64,000 nucleotides of DNA. It comes from Adiantum capillus-veneris (lineage: Eukaryota; Streptophyta; Polypodiopsida; Polypodiales; Pteridaceae). The translations under genes and the position numbers were made by a program. Position 1 is the stretch's first letter. Each line of letters begins with the position of its first letter. Below the pieces are notes generated by a model that searched no databases, had not been told where the DNA came from, and worked only from the letters and a program-made list of their open reading frames with translations. The stretch covers positions 50,813,768 to 50,877,767 of the forward strand of contig CM043944.1 in NCBI GenBank assembly GCA_014529385.2, given 5' to 3'. Positions 11,687 to 22,966 of the stretch are shown piece by piece.

Positions 11687-11909
11687 TCACGCTTGGATCT
11701 TTGCCTCTTTCTCGTTGAGCATTGGCGTAACCACAATGGGTTCTTCGCAATTCCGATGCCCGCTTTGCTCATTCACATCAATAGTCGTAGTTTCCATTTT
11801 GCGAGAGCTTTCTCCAAAATGGCTAAATTGTGCCTTGGAATTCTCCTTGATGGCCAACGTGGCTTCTTTCCACATCAACCATTCTATATGGCTAGGATGC
11901 ATGATGCCA

Positions 11910-11911
<2 letters not shown>
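11687..11911 (-). CDS. Hypothetical coding-like fragment, ~74 residues
   Basis: A minus-strand open frame of about 74 codons with coding-like composition (motifs HIEWLMWKEATLAIKENSKA and NEQSGHRNCEEP) ends at 11687. Upstream it runs into an AT/GA microsatellite at 11912-11984, so no natural start is visible. I do not recognise the family. It may be the end of a retroelement Gag or a gene fragment cut by microsatellite expansion. Confidence 0.2.

Positions 11912-11984
<73 letters not shown>
11912..11984. repeat. Compound microsatellite (AT)n / (GA)n
   Basis: (AT)n to about 11944 followed directly by (GA)n. Confidence 0.95.
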
Positions 11985-11988
<4 letters not shown>

Positions 11989-12273
11989 GAGAGGTTAGGA
12001 GGAGCGCCCTTTCGACTCCACAGTTCACCCTTTTACTCACAGCGGCTCAGAAAAAATTCAGCTTTCCAGGTCATCACTCCAAGCCAGCATGGATGCCACC
12101 TAGGATGCAGAGGCCAATATCTATCTCATGCCCCCTACACCATATCACTCTTCCACCTTATCATGTGCCTTGTAAGTCCTTGCCATGCTTGACGTTGCTT
12201 GTCGTCATATTATAGCTGGAAAGATAGAAGCAAAGCATGAGAAAAGCCCTTGGAATGCCCAAGCCTCGGCATC

Positions 12274-12312
<39 letters not shown>

Positions 12313-12990
12313 AATGGTTGGCATTGTTTCATGTAGTGACTTTCCTCGAGAACTATGTGAACTTCCTCACCATAGATATTCACAACAAGTGCTAGTGTCC
12401 TCCATGCAGCTAGCAGTAGAGTGAGACATTGCAGGTATTCCTAGATGAGCACTTGGGTGAGCTTGCATAATACGCATATTGATAGACTAACCCCATTTGG
12501 ATTCATCATCCGGTTGAGCTATATGGATAGCCAACTATCACATGGATTTCATAGAACTATAGATTAGAGTTGCATCGCAACACACTAGTTGAGGGTAGAG
12601 ATAGGTAGATACCATGGGGGATACCACTGGCATCTAGTTTGGCGATGGGCGCATATGCATTACACAGAATGTCAACTGCCCATATGATCTTCACATCGCC
12701 AATTGGTGCAGAGACTAAGTTGTGATGCGCATAGCCAATCATCAATTGATTGCAACCCCTGCCCATTCATGGACAAGGGGGTATTCATTGCCCAGTTCCT
12801 TGTCAACCCTTGGAGCCAATCGCAATCTGCCTCTTGGATTTCATGCACGCTCACGCACCTCCTGCCAAAGTTTGGGCATCCGGTGTATAAGAAGCCTAAG
12901 AGAGAGGTGGCAAGATATGTTTTGCGTTCTCTCTCTTGGAGCTCCAAAGACGCCAAGCAACCATCCTACAAAAAAAGTTCCCCACCAGCC
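11985..12990. other. Unassigned stretch with short (CT)n
   Basis: Contains (CT)n at 12280-12309. No gene or family motif is recognised on either strand. Confidence 0.5.
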
Positions 12991-13305
12991 CCTCAAGACT
13001 ATCTAACACGGGTGAAGGGGGATGGGATCAACACTTAAAAAAGCTGGGTAATGGAGGGCCATTGATTTTATGGGTAGCCGTTTAGGAGCGTTTTTTTGAC
13101 GAAGGAAAATGGGCGTTGTCCCTGGGTTCACGCGAAGTAGGCAGCGAGAGAGAGATTACTTTTTTAACCCGAGATTACTTTTTTCACTCGAGATTACATT
13201 TTTCGCATTTCGTTAAAATTCAACGATCCTCCTTTGCATATGCATGTGTTATCTGATTCTTACCCTTGATCCCATCCCCCTTGCCCGTGTTAGTTAGTCT
13301 TGAGG
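12991..13305. mobile_element. MITE with 41 bp inverted ends (MULE-like)
   Basis: The ends are near-perfect inverted repeats. The left arm at 12991-13031 begins CCTCAAGACTA. The right arm at 13266-13305 is its reverse complement with one substitution and a small indel difference. Flanking 9-mers match at 8 of 9 positions (CCACCAGCC at 12982, CCACCAACC at 13306), as expected for a 9 bp target duplication of Mutator-like elements. The interior has no ORF. It holds three tandem ~19 bp units around gagattactttttt (13152-13208). It is non-autonomous; superfamily assignment rests on the target-site length only. Confidence 0.65.
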
Positions 13306-13748
13306 CCACCAACCACGGCCCACTACCATCACCGTTTCATTTTTATCCTACAGGAGAGTACGGGTGGTGCTGCTGACACCACTCCTGTTTCATCAACTTC
13401 GATACAAAAAAATCATTAGGGGCCTTCAACTTCAAGAGGTATTTACCTTGAATAGAGCAGTAGCGAGACGATTATATTGAGCATCCAAGAGGAGATTCAT
13501 GCACCCACATTTCAGACACATCATAATAATGATCATTGAGTGCCTGCATCGATGGCAAATGCGGCCACATCTGTAGATCGACGAGGCAATGATTGCACAA
13601 GAGACATTATTTCGCATCCACAAGTTGCCCAACTCCTGCTACTCATATTGCCAAACTGAGGAGAGTGTTCGCACGAGGCTGGAAGTCTCCATGTGGTAGA
13701 GCCGGTGATCCTCTACTGCTGCCTGTGAACGAATGGCGCACACACACA
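13306..13748. other. Unassigned stretch
   Basis: Unique-looking sequence between the MITE and the LINE 3' end. No gene is recognised. Confidence 0.5.
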
Positions 13749-15540
13749 TTTTTTTTTTGGTAAAATTTGTTTTGATTAATTTACACGTGGGAAATCACAA
13801 AGCGAGGAAAATGCACCAAAAAGATCAAATACAAAGGGAGGAATACAGAAATGTTCTCTATGATGTGAAAGCGCTAAAAGCAAACATAGAAGAGTTGCAA
13901 GATTTCCAGGGATATGACCCCAATATCAAAATGTAATGATTGCCTCACTGAAATCTTGAACAAGGAAAAAGAATCCGCCTCATGCCGATGAACCAAGCAA
14001 AAATTGCGATGGCACCACAAAGACCATAGCGACCAAAATGTGACCCATGTGAAGAAGATCGCAAATCATTGAAGGGAAGTAGGAAGAATGCCAAAAACCC
14101 AGAATCGTTTGTGGAAAACTGTTGAGGGAAATTGAATGTGCATACAAATAGAAACACGATCAAGGAAAGCCTTGGTGAAGCGATAATGCCAAAGCAGATG
14201 CCTGACATTCTCATCACCAACGGAGCAACTGACACAACGAGAGGAGTTGATGCGACGCTCCGCAAGGAGAGTGCCAACCGGAAGAACTCCCAACAAACAG
14301 CGCCAAAGAAACAGATGCTCCTTAAGAGGAAAGTGGGACTTCCAGATTGTCAATAAGAGCCTTTCTCCACCATTGATCAAATTTGTGTAAAGACCAAAGC
14401 GCATTACAGTGATCAGCCAGCCAAGAGTCTTGCATAAGAGAAGCATAGATATTGCGAGCGAAAATCGCATAAAAAAGAGTGTCTCATAAATTCCAAACAT
14501 GCATACGACATCCACTGGCGAGTGGCGGAATGGGGAGGAAAATAGCTAGCTTATACTCAAGCACGCTCCAAATTTGACGATAATGCAGGCCCAATAGCGT
14601 GCTACTGCCTGAGAAAAAGCAAGCAAATTTCCAAATGAATCCACCACATCATCCACCGTGTGTATGCCTCGGCTAGAGAGGAAGTAATCTTGGTGAGGCG
14701 CCTGATCAACCAAAGTACAAGAGAGCACTCTACTCCAAGGAATGCTTTCCAAACGCAAAAAATTCCCATCTGTTTGCTGCCTGCCATGCCAAGTGAGATG
14801 ATCCATAAAAACTTTCCAACCAAAGAGCAAACTAGAGGTGATCAGGCAACCAAGAATATGACCGACCATCTTGCCAAACACAATCTCCCAAAGGGAAGTC
14901 TGCTAATGACCAAAGGCGGGAGTGGTAACATGCTGACATAGATCAGGCCTTTCTTATGAGAACTAGTTCATGCGTGCGCAATCAGACATAAGCAACAAGA
15001 GGCGAGAGTGATGCCAATGTAACAACGACAAGTAATGTTGAACATATGCCATCATGATACTTTGGACAATACAAAGTCGAACATGTAACGGCCTTGTCGA
15101 CAGTTTTCGATAGTGCAATTTGACATTTAATCGTTGCATGACGCAATCAACTTGCTGATTATTAGTTACCTGCCAGCCAATACGATATCCTAAGTGTCTG
15201 ACAACCACATGTGCACCCAGAATTTTGCCATGCCACAAAAGATGATGCTAGTCACAAACACCAAGAGACAAGCATTTGGATTTTCGAAAGTTAACCCTAA
15301 GGCTTGCTGCTAGACCAAATATATCCAATGCTTACATAATCTCTCGCACATCATCCTAGTTATTGTGTGGCATGAACAACAAATGATCAGCATAGGCCTG
15401 TCCTATAAAGTCATTGCCATTGGGTAATTTTAGCTCGTGAAGACGACCAAGCGAAGTCAAGTGATCCAAATGCAATAACAAGGGGTGAGTGGCAATGCCA
15501 TACAACAAGGTGTTGAGTGGGCAACCCTATTTGACAGAGC
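13749..15540 (-). pseudogene. 5'-truncated LINE (L1-type) with RT end and zf-RVT
   Basis: Read on the minus strand, LINE RT motif B (GCPLNTLLYGIATHP) is near 15525 and motif C is YADH where YADD is expected, near 15370. The thumb region follows (RHLGYRIGWQVTNNQQVD, 15190-14963). Next is a conserved linker (HLTW, IPWSRVLSC, RGIHTVDDVVDSFGN) at 14881-14546, then a zf-RVT domain (KEHLFLWRCLLGVLP, CVSCSVGDENVRHLLWH) at 14370-14160. A minus-strand A10 tail at 13758-13749 marks the 3' end. Stops and frame changes break the frame, and the RT fingers and endonuclease are absent. 5' truncation plus a poly-A tail is the usual LINE insertion product. Confidence 0.8.
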
Positions 15541-15544
15541 ATCC

Positions 15545-15575
15545 AAGAGGCTAGCACACACTCTCACACACACAC

Positions 15576-15645
<70 letters not shown>
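15545..15645. repeat. Compound microsatellite (CA)n / (GA)n
   Basis: A short CA tract passes into a long pure (GA)n. It abuts the truncated 5' end of the LINE. Confidence 0.95.
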
Positions 15646-15648
<3 letters not shown>

Positions 15649-15705
15649 ATTAATGTCTGTGTGCATACATGCGTGCGTGTGTGCATCCTCTTCAATACGA
15701 GGTGG

Positions 15706-16163
15706 ACCTTTGCTTGGAGCATTGCCCAGTTAACGAGGGCTTGAAAGAGTTGTCAACCATTTTCCGCAGAGTCGAGAAAGTGGAGTCTTGTTTTGCCCCT
15801 AAAGTCCAACCCATGCAAATCTGCATCAGAGTTTGTAGACTAGGGTGAAGTGTAGGCCATGCAAATCCGCTAGATAATACTTTGTAAGTTTGAACTATGG
15901 ATACCATTTTCATATAAACAAATCACTTGACCTTTGCTTGCAGTGTTGCCCAGTTAACGAGGACTAGAAAGAGTTGTCTACCATTTTCTGCAAAGTGGGG
16001 AAAGTGGAGTCTTCTTTCAATGTTGCCCCTCAACTCCAACCCATGCAAATCTACATCAGAGTTTGTAGACTGGGGGACTGGGGTCAATTCTAGCCCATGC
16101 AAATCCGCTCTAATACTTTGTATGTTTGAACTATGGATACCATTTTCATATAGGCAGCTCACT
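15706..16163. repeat. Tandem duplication, ~225 bp unit, two copies
   Basis: Copy 1 is about 15706-15925 and copy 2 about 15930-16163. Shared landmarks include ttgcccagttaacgagg, aacccatgcaaatct and actatggataccattttcat. Many substitutions and some indels show an old duplication. Each unit carries its own internal near-repeat (ccatgcaaatc appears twice per unit). Confidence 0.85.
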
Positions 16164-16184
16164 TCAATCTTTAGCTTTAGGCTT

Positions 16185-16393
16185 ACTTCTTTGCTTCTCT
16201 GAAATGAGAGTTTTCCTTCATTGTATATACTAGTTTGGTCTCATAGGTCACATTGGCATTTTATAGACGTTAATAGACTATGAATACCATTTTTATGTAG
16301 GTATTCTTTGCTTCTTTGAAATGAGAGATTTCGTTCATTGTACATATTAGTTTGGGCTCATAGACCAGTTGGCATTTTAGAGACGTTAATAGA
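16185..16393. repeat. Tandem duplication, ~115 bp unit
   Basis: ttctttgcttct(c/t)tgaaatgagag through gcattttatagacgttaataga recurs at about 16305-16393. The linking piece resembles the end of the 225 bp unit before it (ataccatttttatgtagg). Confidence 0.8.
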
Positions 16394-16394
16394 C

Positions 16395-16447
16395 ACACAC
16401 ACACTCTCTCTCTCTCTCTCTCTCTCTCACTCACTCTCTCACTCACT

Positions 16448-16478
<31 letters not shown>

Positions 16479-16479
16479 C
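16395..16479. repeat. Compound microsatellite (CA)n / (CT)n / (CA)n
   Basis: CA, then CT with cact steps, then CA. Confidence 0.9.
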
Positions 16480-16629
16480 GAGTTGGATGACTGTAGGATA
16501 AGAAGATCCCTAGGATACTAGTAGGAGCTTGGCACCAACGAGCGCAAAGTTGATGAAGCAATAAAAAGGCTACGTATATCAAGTTGGCACGTGTGAAGAG
16601 TGCATGATGCAAAGAGATCTTGCCTATGG

Positions 16630-17410
16630 AGGCAAAAGAAGACTAAACTCCAATACCAAAGTCCCAAAAATATAGTACAACCCTTTTTGAGCTAACAAAT
16701 CCCATTGACTTTAATGGGAAAGAAGACTAAACTCCCATACAAAAGCCCCAAAAATATAGTACAACACATTTTGAGCTAACAAATCCCATTGACTTTAATG
16801 GATAAGATTGGCTCCCAAGGATTCACTAGGAGTGCGAATGAGACAAAACTGATTTTTTAACCCCTTTGAAGTAACCCTCCTTCGTAAAATCTACCTATTT
16901 TTCCTTATGAAATCTCCCCATTGTACACTCACTTGCTACCATAAGGTAAACCTTGTTGAATATCCTAGGAGATGGTCCTCTCCCCAATGTACAAGAATCC
17001 AAGATCACAATACCCTCTATAGGAGTGGTACAAGAGGAGCCATTGTAGGTGGAGTATATTGCCATGTGATTCAACTCTATGCTAGGGTGAAAAGTATGGT
17101 GGTATGAAGCCACCATCCCAAACAAAAGAAAACGAGGATGCTCCTCTACTACCCTAGAAGATCTTGTTGATGTGCGAGCTAACAAATCTCAATAACTTTA
17201 ATTTGAAAGATGGGCCTCTCTCTAATGTAGAAGAATCCTAGATCACAATGCCCTATGTAGGAGCTGTGCAAGGAGCCATTACATAGTGCCATGTGATCCA
17301 AATTTATACCAGGGTGAAAAATGTGGTGGTACGACATCATTGTCGCACCCCCACCCCCACCCCCACCCCCACCCCCGATGATGCTCCTCTGCTACCCTAG
17401 GAGAGCTTGT
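16630..17410. repeat. Old tandem duplications
   Basis: An ~85 bp block (gaagactaaactcc...cattgactttaatgg) occurs at about 16636 and 16722. A ~215-245 bp block containing ctagatcacaatgccct, gccatgtgat and ggtggta occurs at about 16960-17165 and 17205-17410. Copies are diverged. No coding sequence is recognised. Confidence 0.65.
17347..17376. repeat. (ACCCCC)5 hexamer array
   Basis: Five perfect ACCCCC units. The minus strand, (GGGGGT)5, can form a G-quadruplex. It sits inside the second copy of the 245 bp duplication and is absent from the first. Confidence 0.95.
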
Positions 17411-17724
17411 TGATGTGTCCCACTAGCTTCAGAGAGTTTACAATCTCTGATCATACTAGTATATCCATTGATGTGGAAGGCTCTTAATTGAGAACATGCA
17501 TACATCTAGCCTTCCATGTCATCCTTAAGGCAATAGAAACCAATAAGGCAACAATCTCTCAAGGATGCAAGGTGGAAGAATGGATAGGTATGGTTAGCAC
17601 TTCCAAGGTGCCACACTTGTATCCAAGCTCCACCACTATAAACACACGGTTCACACCCTCTTCCTATAAGAAAGGTGGAATCCTAGAGATTGAAGCAACC
17701 ATATGACTATGATTGATGGCCAAC

Positions 17725-17965
17725 ACCACTCCCTTGAGTACCATTTCAACTCAAGGTAGTGGCAGACACTCCCTTGAGTACCATTACAACTCAAGACAGC
17801 GGCAAAGCTCCCATATCTAGAGTCTCCATTGATTAATATACTGTGCAATGACTGAGATGACTTGGAGTGGTTTAGAAGGAAGCAAACGCTCCCATATCTA
17901 GAGTCTCTACTGATTAATACATTGTGCAATGACTAAGACGACTTGGAGTGGTTTAGTAGGAAGCT
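17725..17965. repeat. Two short tandem duplications
   Basis: actcccttgagtaccatt occurs at about 17727 and 17767, a ~40 bp unit. A ~75 bp unit (gctcccatatctagagtctc ... gacttggagtggtttag) occurs at about 17807 and 17888. Confidence 0.8.
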
Positions 17966-18620
17966 CTTCTTTATAAGCTAAGGAGACTTGCAAATGTACG
18001 TTTCATCTACCCTATGGAGGATTGAATGTGGGCGTCTCCTATAGTGGTGAACTCAAAGAAGAATGGCACATGGAAGGGTTATAAGCCGTTGAATGCTGCA
18101 ACAAAGAGGGATCACCTCTCTTTCTCTTTCTACGATGAAATTCTTAATGAGGACGCACATCAAGAAATTTGTGCAATGACTATGTAGGCCATTTTCAAAC
18201 CAAGATTATAGGGAGAGACTGAAGGAAAAAACTTGCAAAAGACCATGGGGATCTTTTGCTTATAAAATAATGTTGTTTGTTCCAACTCATGCACCAAAAA
18301 TTCTCAAAAGATTTGTAACTCATGTGCTTCAACCTTTTTCTAGGAAAATGAATAGGGTTCTCTATTGATGATTTTAGTAACCATAGCTCATATGCAGAGC
18401 ATCTTGAAAAAGTATAAAAAGGATTTTTTAAGGCTACACTCAATAGGTGGATAGTTAAATGTGGAGAGATTCACATTTTTAAGTATCAATCAACTTTTCT
18501 TAGTCATGTTGTATCTGCAAGGGGTCTCCTCTATCCAGAGTGAAAGATATCTAAACAAAATTATACATCTCCCTCAAGGATTGTACTTCATTTACAACTC
18601 CTCTTCAAAAAGCCCTCTTC
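17960..18620 (+). pseudogene. Old Ty3/gypsy RT relic at the nest base
   Basis: Broken plus-strand frames keep the gypsy RT order. RFIYPMED and SPIVVNSKKNGTW are near 18000; YKPLNAATKRDH and DEILNE near 18090-18160; WGSFAYKIMLFV (motif B side) near 18245; a DDFS remnant near 18365; FLSHVVSARGL near 18500. Many stops and frame changes show age. The fragment stops at 18626, where the Tat-like LTR begins, so it is the target into which that element inserted. I see no clear continuation after the element's right end at 38488. Confidence 0.7.
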
Positions 18621-18626
18621 AGACGG

Positions 18627-19760
18627 TGTCAGGAGTTTTTTGGAGCAAGGGATTGTGCATATGTACATAGACATGCATGGTGCATCAAATAAAGGATTGC
18701 CCATTTTCCAGAGCCAGGTGGTTATGTGGGGCCCACATGTGTACAGGTAGGGCAAGGTGTACATAGTGCATCATTTTTCACTATCACCAGTACTAGTGTG
18801 TTTTCTATAATAATGAGGAGTTAGTAGCACGTAAAACTTCTTGAGGAAGCTATCCGCGGTCCGACAACATGTGGTAAGTAGGTGCGTCCGATGGCATCTA
18901 GTGGCGTCAGGGGGTCGAATGGGGTCAATATTTGCACGTGGATGAGTACGGACACAATGTGGATGTTTTCTTGTGATAATTATGCAAAAAGGTCATCATG
19001 AGGACCATCTTTTGGGGCCAGTTGACGTGGTTGTGAGACGCATTATTGGAAAAAGCTGAGTGCCAGGTCTGCGGATGATGCAAAAAGGTGACAACTATGC
19101 ACTGCAGGGTTTTGGCCTATTCGGGGTCCGTTTGAGGTCATCTAAAAGGCCAAGGGTGCCCAAATAAAAAAGTGAAGTGTGGGAACTAAAAAAATAGAGA
19201 TAAGACTAGAAAAAACATGGAGAAGAGAGGAGGAACAGTCGCAGGTGTGTTTTTGCTCATTTTGCAGCCTGTTTTGGCCGTAAACTGCTCATCCGAGGTC
19301 GGATTTGAGCACTTTGACATTGTAGACTGGGGTTTTGGACCGTTCCGGACACGATGGCGCTGTCCATTTTTCCGAATTCCTCACTCTTTTTCTTCTGTTT
19401 TTGCTGTGTAAGTCTCTCCTATGAGCGAAGCTTCTGCTCCAATTTGTGATTGTATCTGGTATCTTTTACCCATATTGTGTGAGCTGTTTGCCCCATTGGT
19501 GTTGGCCCAAGCTCTATTGTATCTAAACATCAGAGATTCTCCTCTTTTGAGCTGAGTTTTTTGGGTGTGTGTGTGGGTGTCTCTCCATGTGGAGTGGGCA
19601 AGTGGATAATCTCTCTCCTCTCACTCCATTGGTGTGTTCCCTATCTCGGCCAGGTGGATTGTGTAAGCCGAGTGGTGCCCCATAGTGTGTGTGTGTGTCT
19701 TCCCAAGAGTGTGTTTCGGGTTGTTATAGAGGCGTTTTGTGTGTTTCCATCCCGCTCACA
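18627..19760 (+). repeat. 5' LTR of Tat-like element
   Basis: About 1134 bp, TG...CA bounded, near-identical to 37346-38487. An internal block (tcatgaggaccatcttttggggcc, gggtccgtttgaggtcatct) is shared. Start and end are fixed by loss of similarity between the two copies. Confidence 0.9.
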
Positions 19761-20374
19761 TTCTTTTGGTGCCCCCACGGAGGATCTTCTCCGAGTACCT
19801 TCAGCTTCGAGCTTCAAGCTTCGAGATTCAGGAGTACAGGTTACAGGTTACAGGTTACACGTACAGGTACAGGTGATTCACACAAGTACAGGTAGCTGGA
19901 GTACAGTGATATACTAGAAGTGATGTCACTTGCAGTTGTTGTGGGTATGCATCATTTGGCGCCTGTTTTAGCGCATTGTTTGTTGGATTGTATGTTACTT
20001 GTGGATACTGCCATTGTACGCATTTGTGGAGCCATACTTGGTTTTATTTGGCAGTCCCAGCCATTTCTGAGACTTGGTCTGGAAGATAGTCATTTCTGAG
20101 ACTTGACTATACGTGATTTGCATTAGCCTTCGTGTGAGGGTCGATAGTGTGAGGTTTTATTGAGCTAGGGGATTCTTAAATGTAGAGATCCTTTCGGTGA
20201 TACAGGTAGCTGGAGCACCATTTTTGTGACCTCGCCATAGGCTATGTACTAGTGAGTCCTATTTGATGCTCGGGTTCTATTGTTGACAGTTTATGCATAC
20301 ATATACAGTCTATATTTTGGGTTCCTACTGCTCTACTTTTAGGGAAACTCTGTCAAAATTTTTCCAAGTTATGA
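19761..20374 (+). other. Tat-like leader, left part
   Basis: Non-coding leader between the 5' LTR and the chromovirus. The primer-site position (19766, tggtgcccccac) does not match a tRNA I can name. It holds short tandem acaggtt/acaggta units (19838-19890) and a doubled gtcatttctgagactt block (20060-20110). Confidence 0.7.
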
Positions 20375-21972
20375 TGAAACATTTAATGGCCTAATAACTT
20401 GTGTGTAGCAGAAATGAGCATGAACAGAGTGGGCATTTCATTAGAATAGATTCCTAATGAGAATTACAAGAGTGCTTGGGTGGAGAGATCAACAAAAAGC
20501 ATAACACCTAGTTAGATAGCATCGACAATACTTTCAAACGAGAGCGAAATTAAGCTAATGACAACAGTTGAGGACCGGATTTGCATGGAGCCGGTCCCCC
20601 CTCCAAAAGGCTTTGTATTATGGTTTCTCCCATCAAGAGAGAGATCGTACAATACGATTCTTTGTGTTCCTTCAAGACTAGCTAGTGCAATGAAGATGAA
20701 AGCTTCATGCACTAAGCAAAACACTTAGCAAACACAACTTGAATTATCCCCGTTCTCAGACCCAAGACCTCACACACCTTCAAAGATGGTGAGAGCTAGC
20801 AGGGTATGAGAGTAGATTGAGAGAAAGAAGGAGTATCTTACGAGAAAGATGTACATCTCCTCACATAATCACTCATATTAGCATAGCTTAGCTTAGTAAT
20901 TAGCTTGGTAGAGGAGATGAGCATGCATTGAAGCTTGGCTCTTGGTTGAATTTGCATCCACATGCCAAGAGTGTGTTGATGTAGGCTTCTATCTCACAAG
21001 CTTGGAGTAGGTGATGAGCTCTCCATTAAAGCTTGGGAAGAGATAGTCTTCTCTTTCTTCCACATGAGATTGTGTGAGTGTGTGTGTGATAATGCCTTGC
21101 AAAAATCAGCCCCCTCTCTCTCTTGGGCGAGCCCCCTTTCTATTTGCTCTTGTAGGCTCCTTATTGGACAATGCCAAGCTCAACCAATGGCTATTAAGCA
21201 ACATAAGTGATATCCTTCTGACATGTGTCCCCCTTTCCCCTTTTGTGAGAGCTTAATCAATTAAACTTAATAATTGATTTAAATGAATTAAATCCCCATT
21301 GGACCTTTCCCCCTTCTGACCAATAGGAATGAAGTAGCCCATTGGGCTGCTCAATTCCTATTGGACCCATTCTCAGGCTGTCCAATAATCATCCAGGAGA
21401 CTTAATTTTCATTGGTTCTTTTTATTAAGTGTTTTAAAATTAATTAGGCTAAATTTACTCTAGCCTAATTTTCATTGGTCCACTTCAAGGGTCATCCAAT
21501 AGAAATTGGGCATACCTTGTGGGCATCTGGCCGTGTGTCCCTCATTCCCTTTGTGTAAAGGGGGCTTGTGTGTGTGTGTGTGTGTGTGTGTGGATTTCTC
21601 TCTCATCCCCTACCTTTCGGGCTCGCCCCCTCATGTGTAGGGATGTGTGTTGACTTTGGAGAGCACACAAAGCATCCAATTCCCCCTAAGCTTTAACCCT
21701 TTGGACACAACCTTTGAATTTTGGAACCTTAGCATTTTGGAAGTCTTAATGGGCTGAACCTTAGGGTCTTTTTAGCCCATTGTTGCACATGGCTCTTTTG
21801 CAGATGGCCCCCCCTTTGGATCCCTATTTTCCCTCCTTTGGATCCCTACTATGGCCAGTCTGCTAGCTTAACCTATATTCTAGCTTTTTCTCCCCTGGCA
21901 GTTCTCCACATTAAATGATCAGTTTAATATGAGAAAATCATTTAGGAGAATTAGGTATTGATTATTATGACA
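20375..21972 (-). repeat. Chromovirus LTR (3' LTR in element sense)
   Basis: 1598 bp from TGAAACATTT to TATTATGACA. It matches 29991-31587 and, in reverse complement, the solo LTR at 51672-53290. The first bases read TGAAACA where the other copies have TGTAACA. It holds (GT)n at 21568-21591. On the minus strand AATAAA-like signals and a small conserved ORF (20724-20512) lie near its end. Confidence 0.93.
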
Positions 21973-21986
21973 TTACCTCTCTCTTG
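21973..21986 (-). promoter_or_regulatory. Polypurine tract of chromovirus
   Basis: The minus strand reads CAAGAGAGAGGTAA directly before the 3' LTR (TGTCATAAT). It is a purine-rich primer site for plus-strand synthesis. Confidence 0.6.
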
Positions 21987-22375
21987 AAATCATAGTCGTC
22001 CTCGACTATGGTGTAGAGAAGATAAAGCATATTCATGAGTCCTTTTCTTAGCGGGTAGAGGATCCCTATGTTACCCTACGACATCATTCCACAATGGATG
22101 ACTAGTCCATTTGGTGCTTGAGAGCCTTAGGTTTCCGCAAGCATGTCTACATATTAGTCCTATCAGTCTTCCATAATAGAGTGACAAGCTCTACTTGGTG
22201 TTTGGGAGACGTCGTCTCCGCAAACTTGATCTAAGCATGCATACTACTTCATTTTTGTGCACAATAAAGAAAAAGAAAGTCTTATAAGACAAAAACTTTG
22301 TTCATTTTTAACATTTTGTACATTTTCTTACTCATTGGGAAGCATTGTAAGCATTGAAAAGGTTTAGGTTATCCT

Positions 22376-22806
22376 TTAATTGTATGCCTTGCACCCATCT
22401 AGCATCTTCAAAGGATAATTCTTAAACTTAATAAGATATCGTCGGATAGTCTTACCGCCTCTTAGCACCTTGTCTTCATGTCGGAGAATGGACTCAGGCT
22501 GCAGCACCTCCTCTTGGTCCTCGATCTCCGGCGGGTCTTCAATAGTTGGTTCTTGAGGTGGCTCTCTTAATAGGCTCACATGGAAAGCATTGTGTATGAG
22601 CCAATGATTGGGCAACTTGATTTGATAGGCCATTTCATTGATTGGCCTAAGAATCTGGAAGGGACCATAGTACCTTTTTGCTAGTTTAGCATAGTACTTT
22701 TGGTGGCCCGTAGGATTCTTGCCCGTCGTGTGCCTTAATCGAGCCTTGGGAAACTTTAACAAGACCCAATCGTATTGTTTAAAGGCTTGGGATCTTCTGT
22801 GCTTGT
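22376..22806 (-). pseudogene. Chromovirus integrase C-terminus plus chromodomain
   Basis: On the minus strand the segment beginning HRRSQAFKQYDWVLLKFPKA is the integrase C-terminal domain (GPFQILRPINEMAYQIKLP, FHVSLLRE). It is followed by a chromodomain start (PESILRHED, RRYLIKFKNYPL). A one-base shift after KNYPL turns the expected continuation into a short tail ending at 22376. Chromodomains of this position guide integration toward heterochromatin in related elements. Its upstream half lies beyond the 2.86 kb insertion, at 25668-26185. The frame is continuous with it if one copy of the CTTGT duplication is removed. Confidence 0.85.
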
Positions 22807-22948
22807 TGTTGAGAGAGAAGGAGAGAGCACAGAAGTAGAACCCCAAAGTGTGTAGAATACACACATGAGATGATGTATATATAGAGGGGACCTGGGTGCC
22901 ATATATAGAGAAGCCATATATTGAGTAGCTTCACATATAAGCTCAACA
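22807..22948 (-). repeat. 142 bp LTR (3' in element sense)
   Basis: TGTTGAGAGAGAAGG...ATAAGCTCAACA. The termini are inverted repeats of 7 bp (TGTTGAG/CTCAACA). It contains gtatatatagag, a TATA-like sequence readable on both strands. Confidence 0.9.
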
Positions 22949-22966
22949 CCCCCGCTCAAATAAGGG
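22949..22966 (-). promoter_or_regulatory. Polypurine tract of small LTR element
   Basis: The minus strand reads TTTGAGCGGGGG immediately before the 3' LTR. Confidence 0.6.

Noticed and set aside
17347-17376. Interstitial telomere repeat
   Set aside because: The unit is ACCCCC, not the plant CCCTAAA or related forms.
7821-18000. Host gene exons
   Set aside because: Short frames with plausible composition (8096-8266, 11687-11911) have no recognisable domain, partner exons or start context, so no host gene is claimed.
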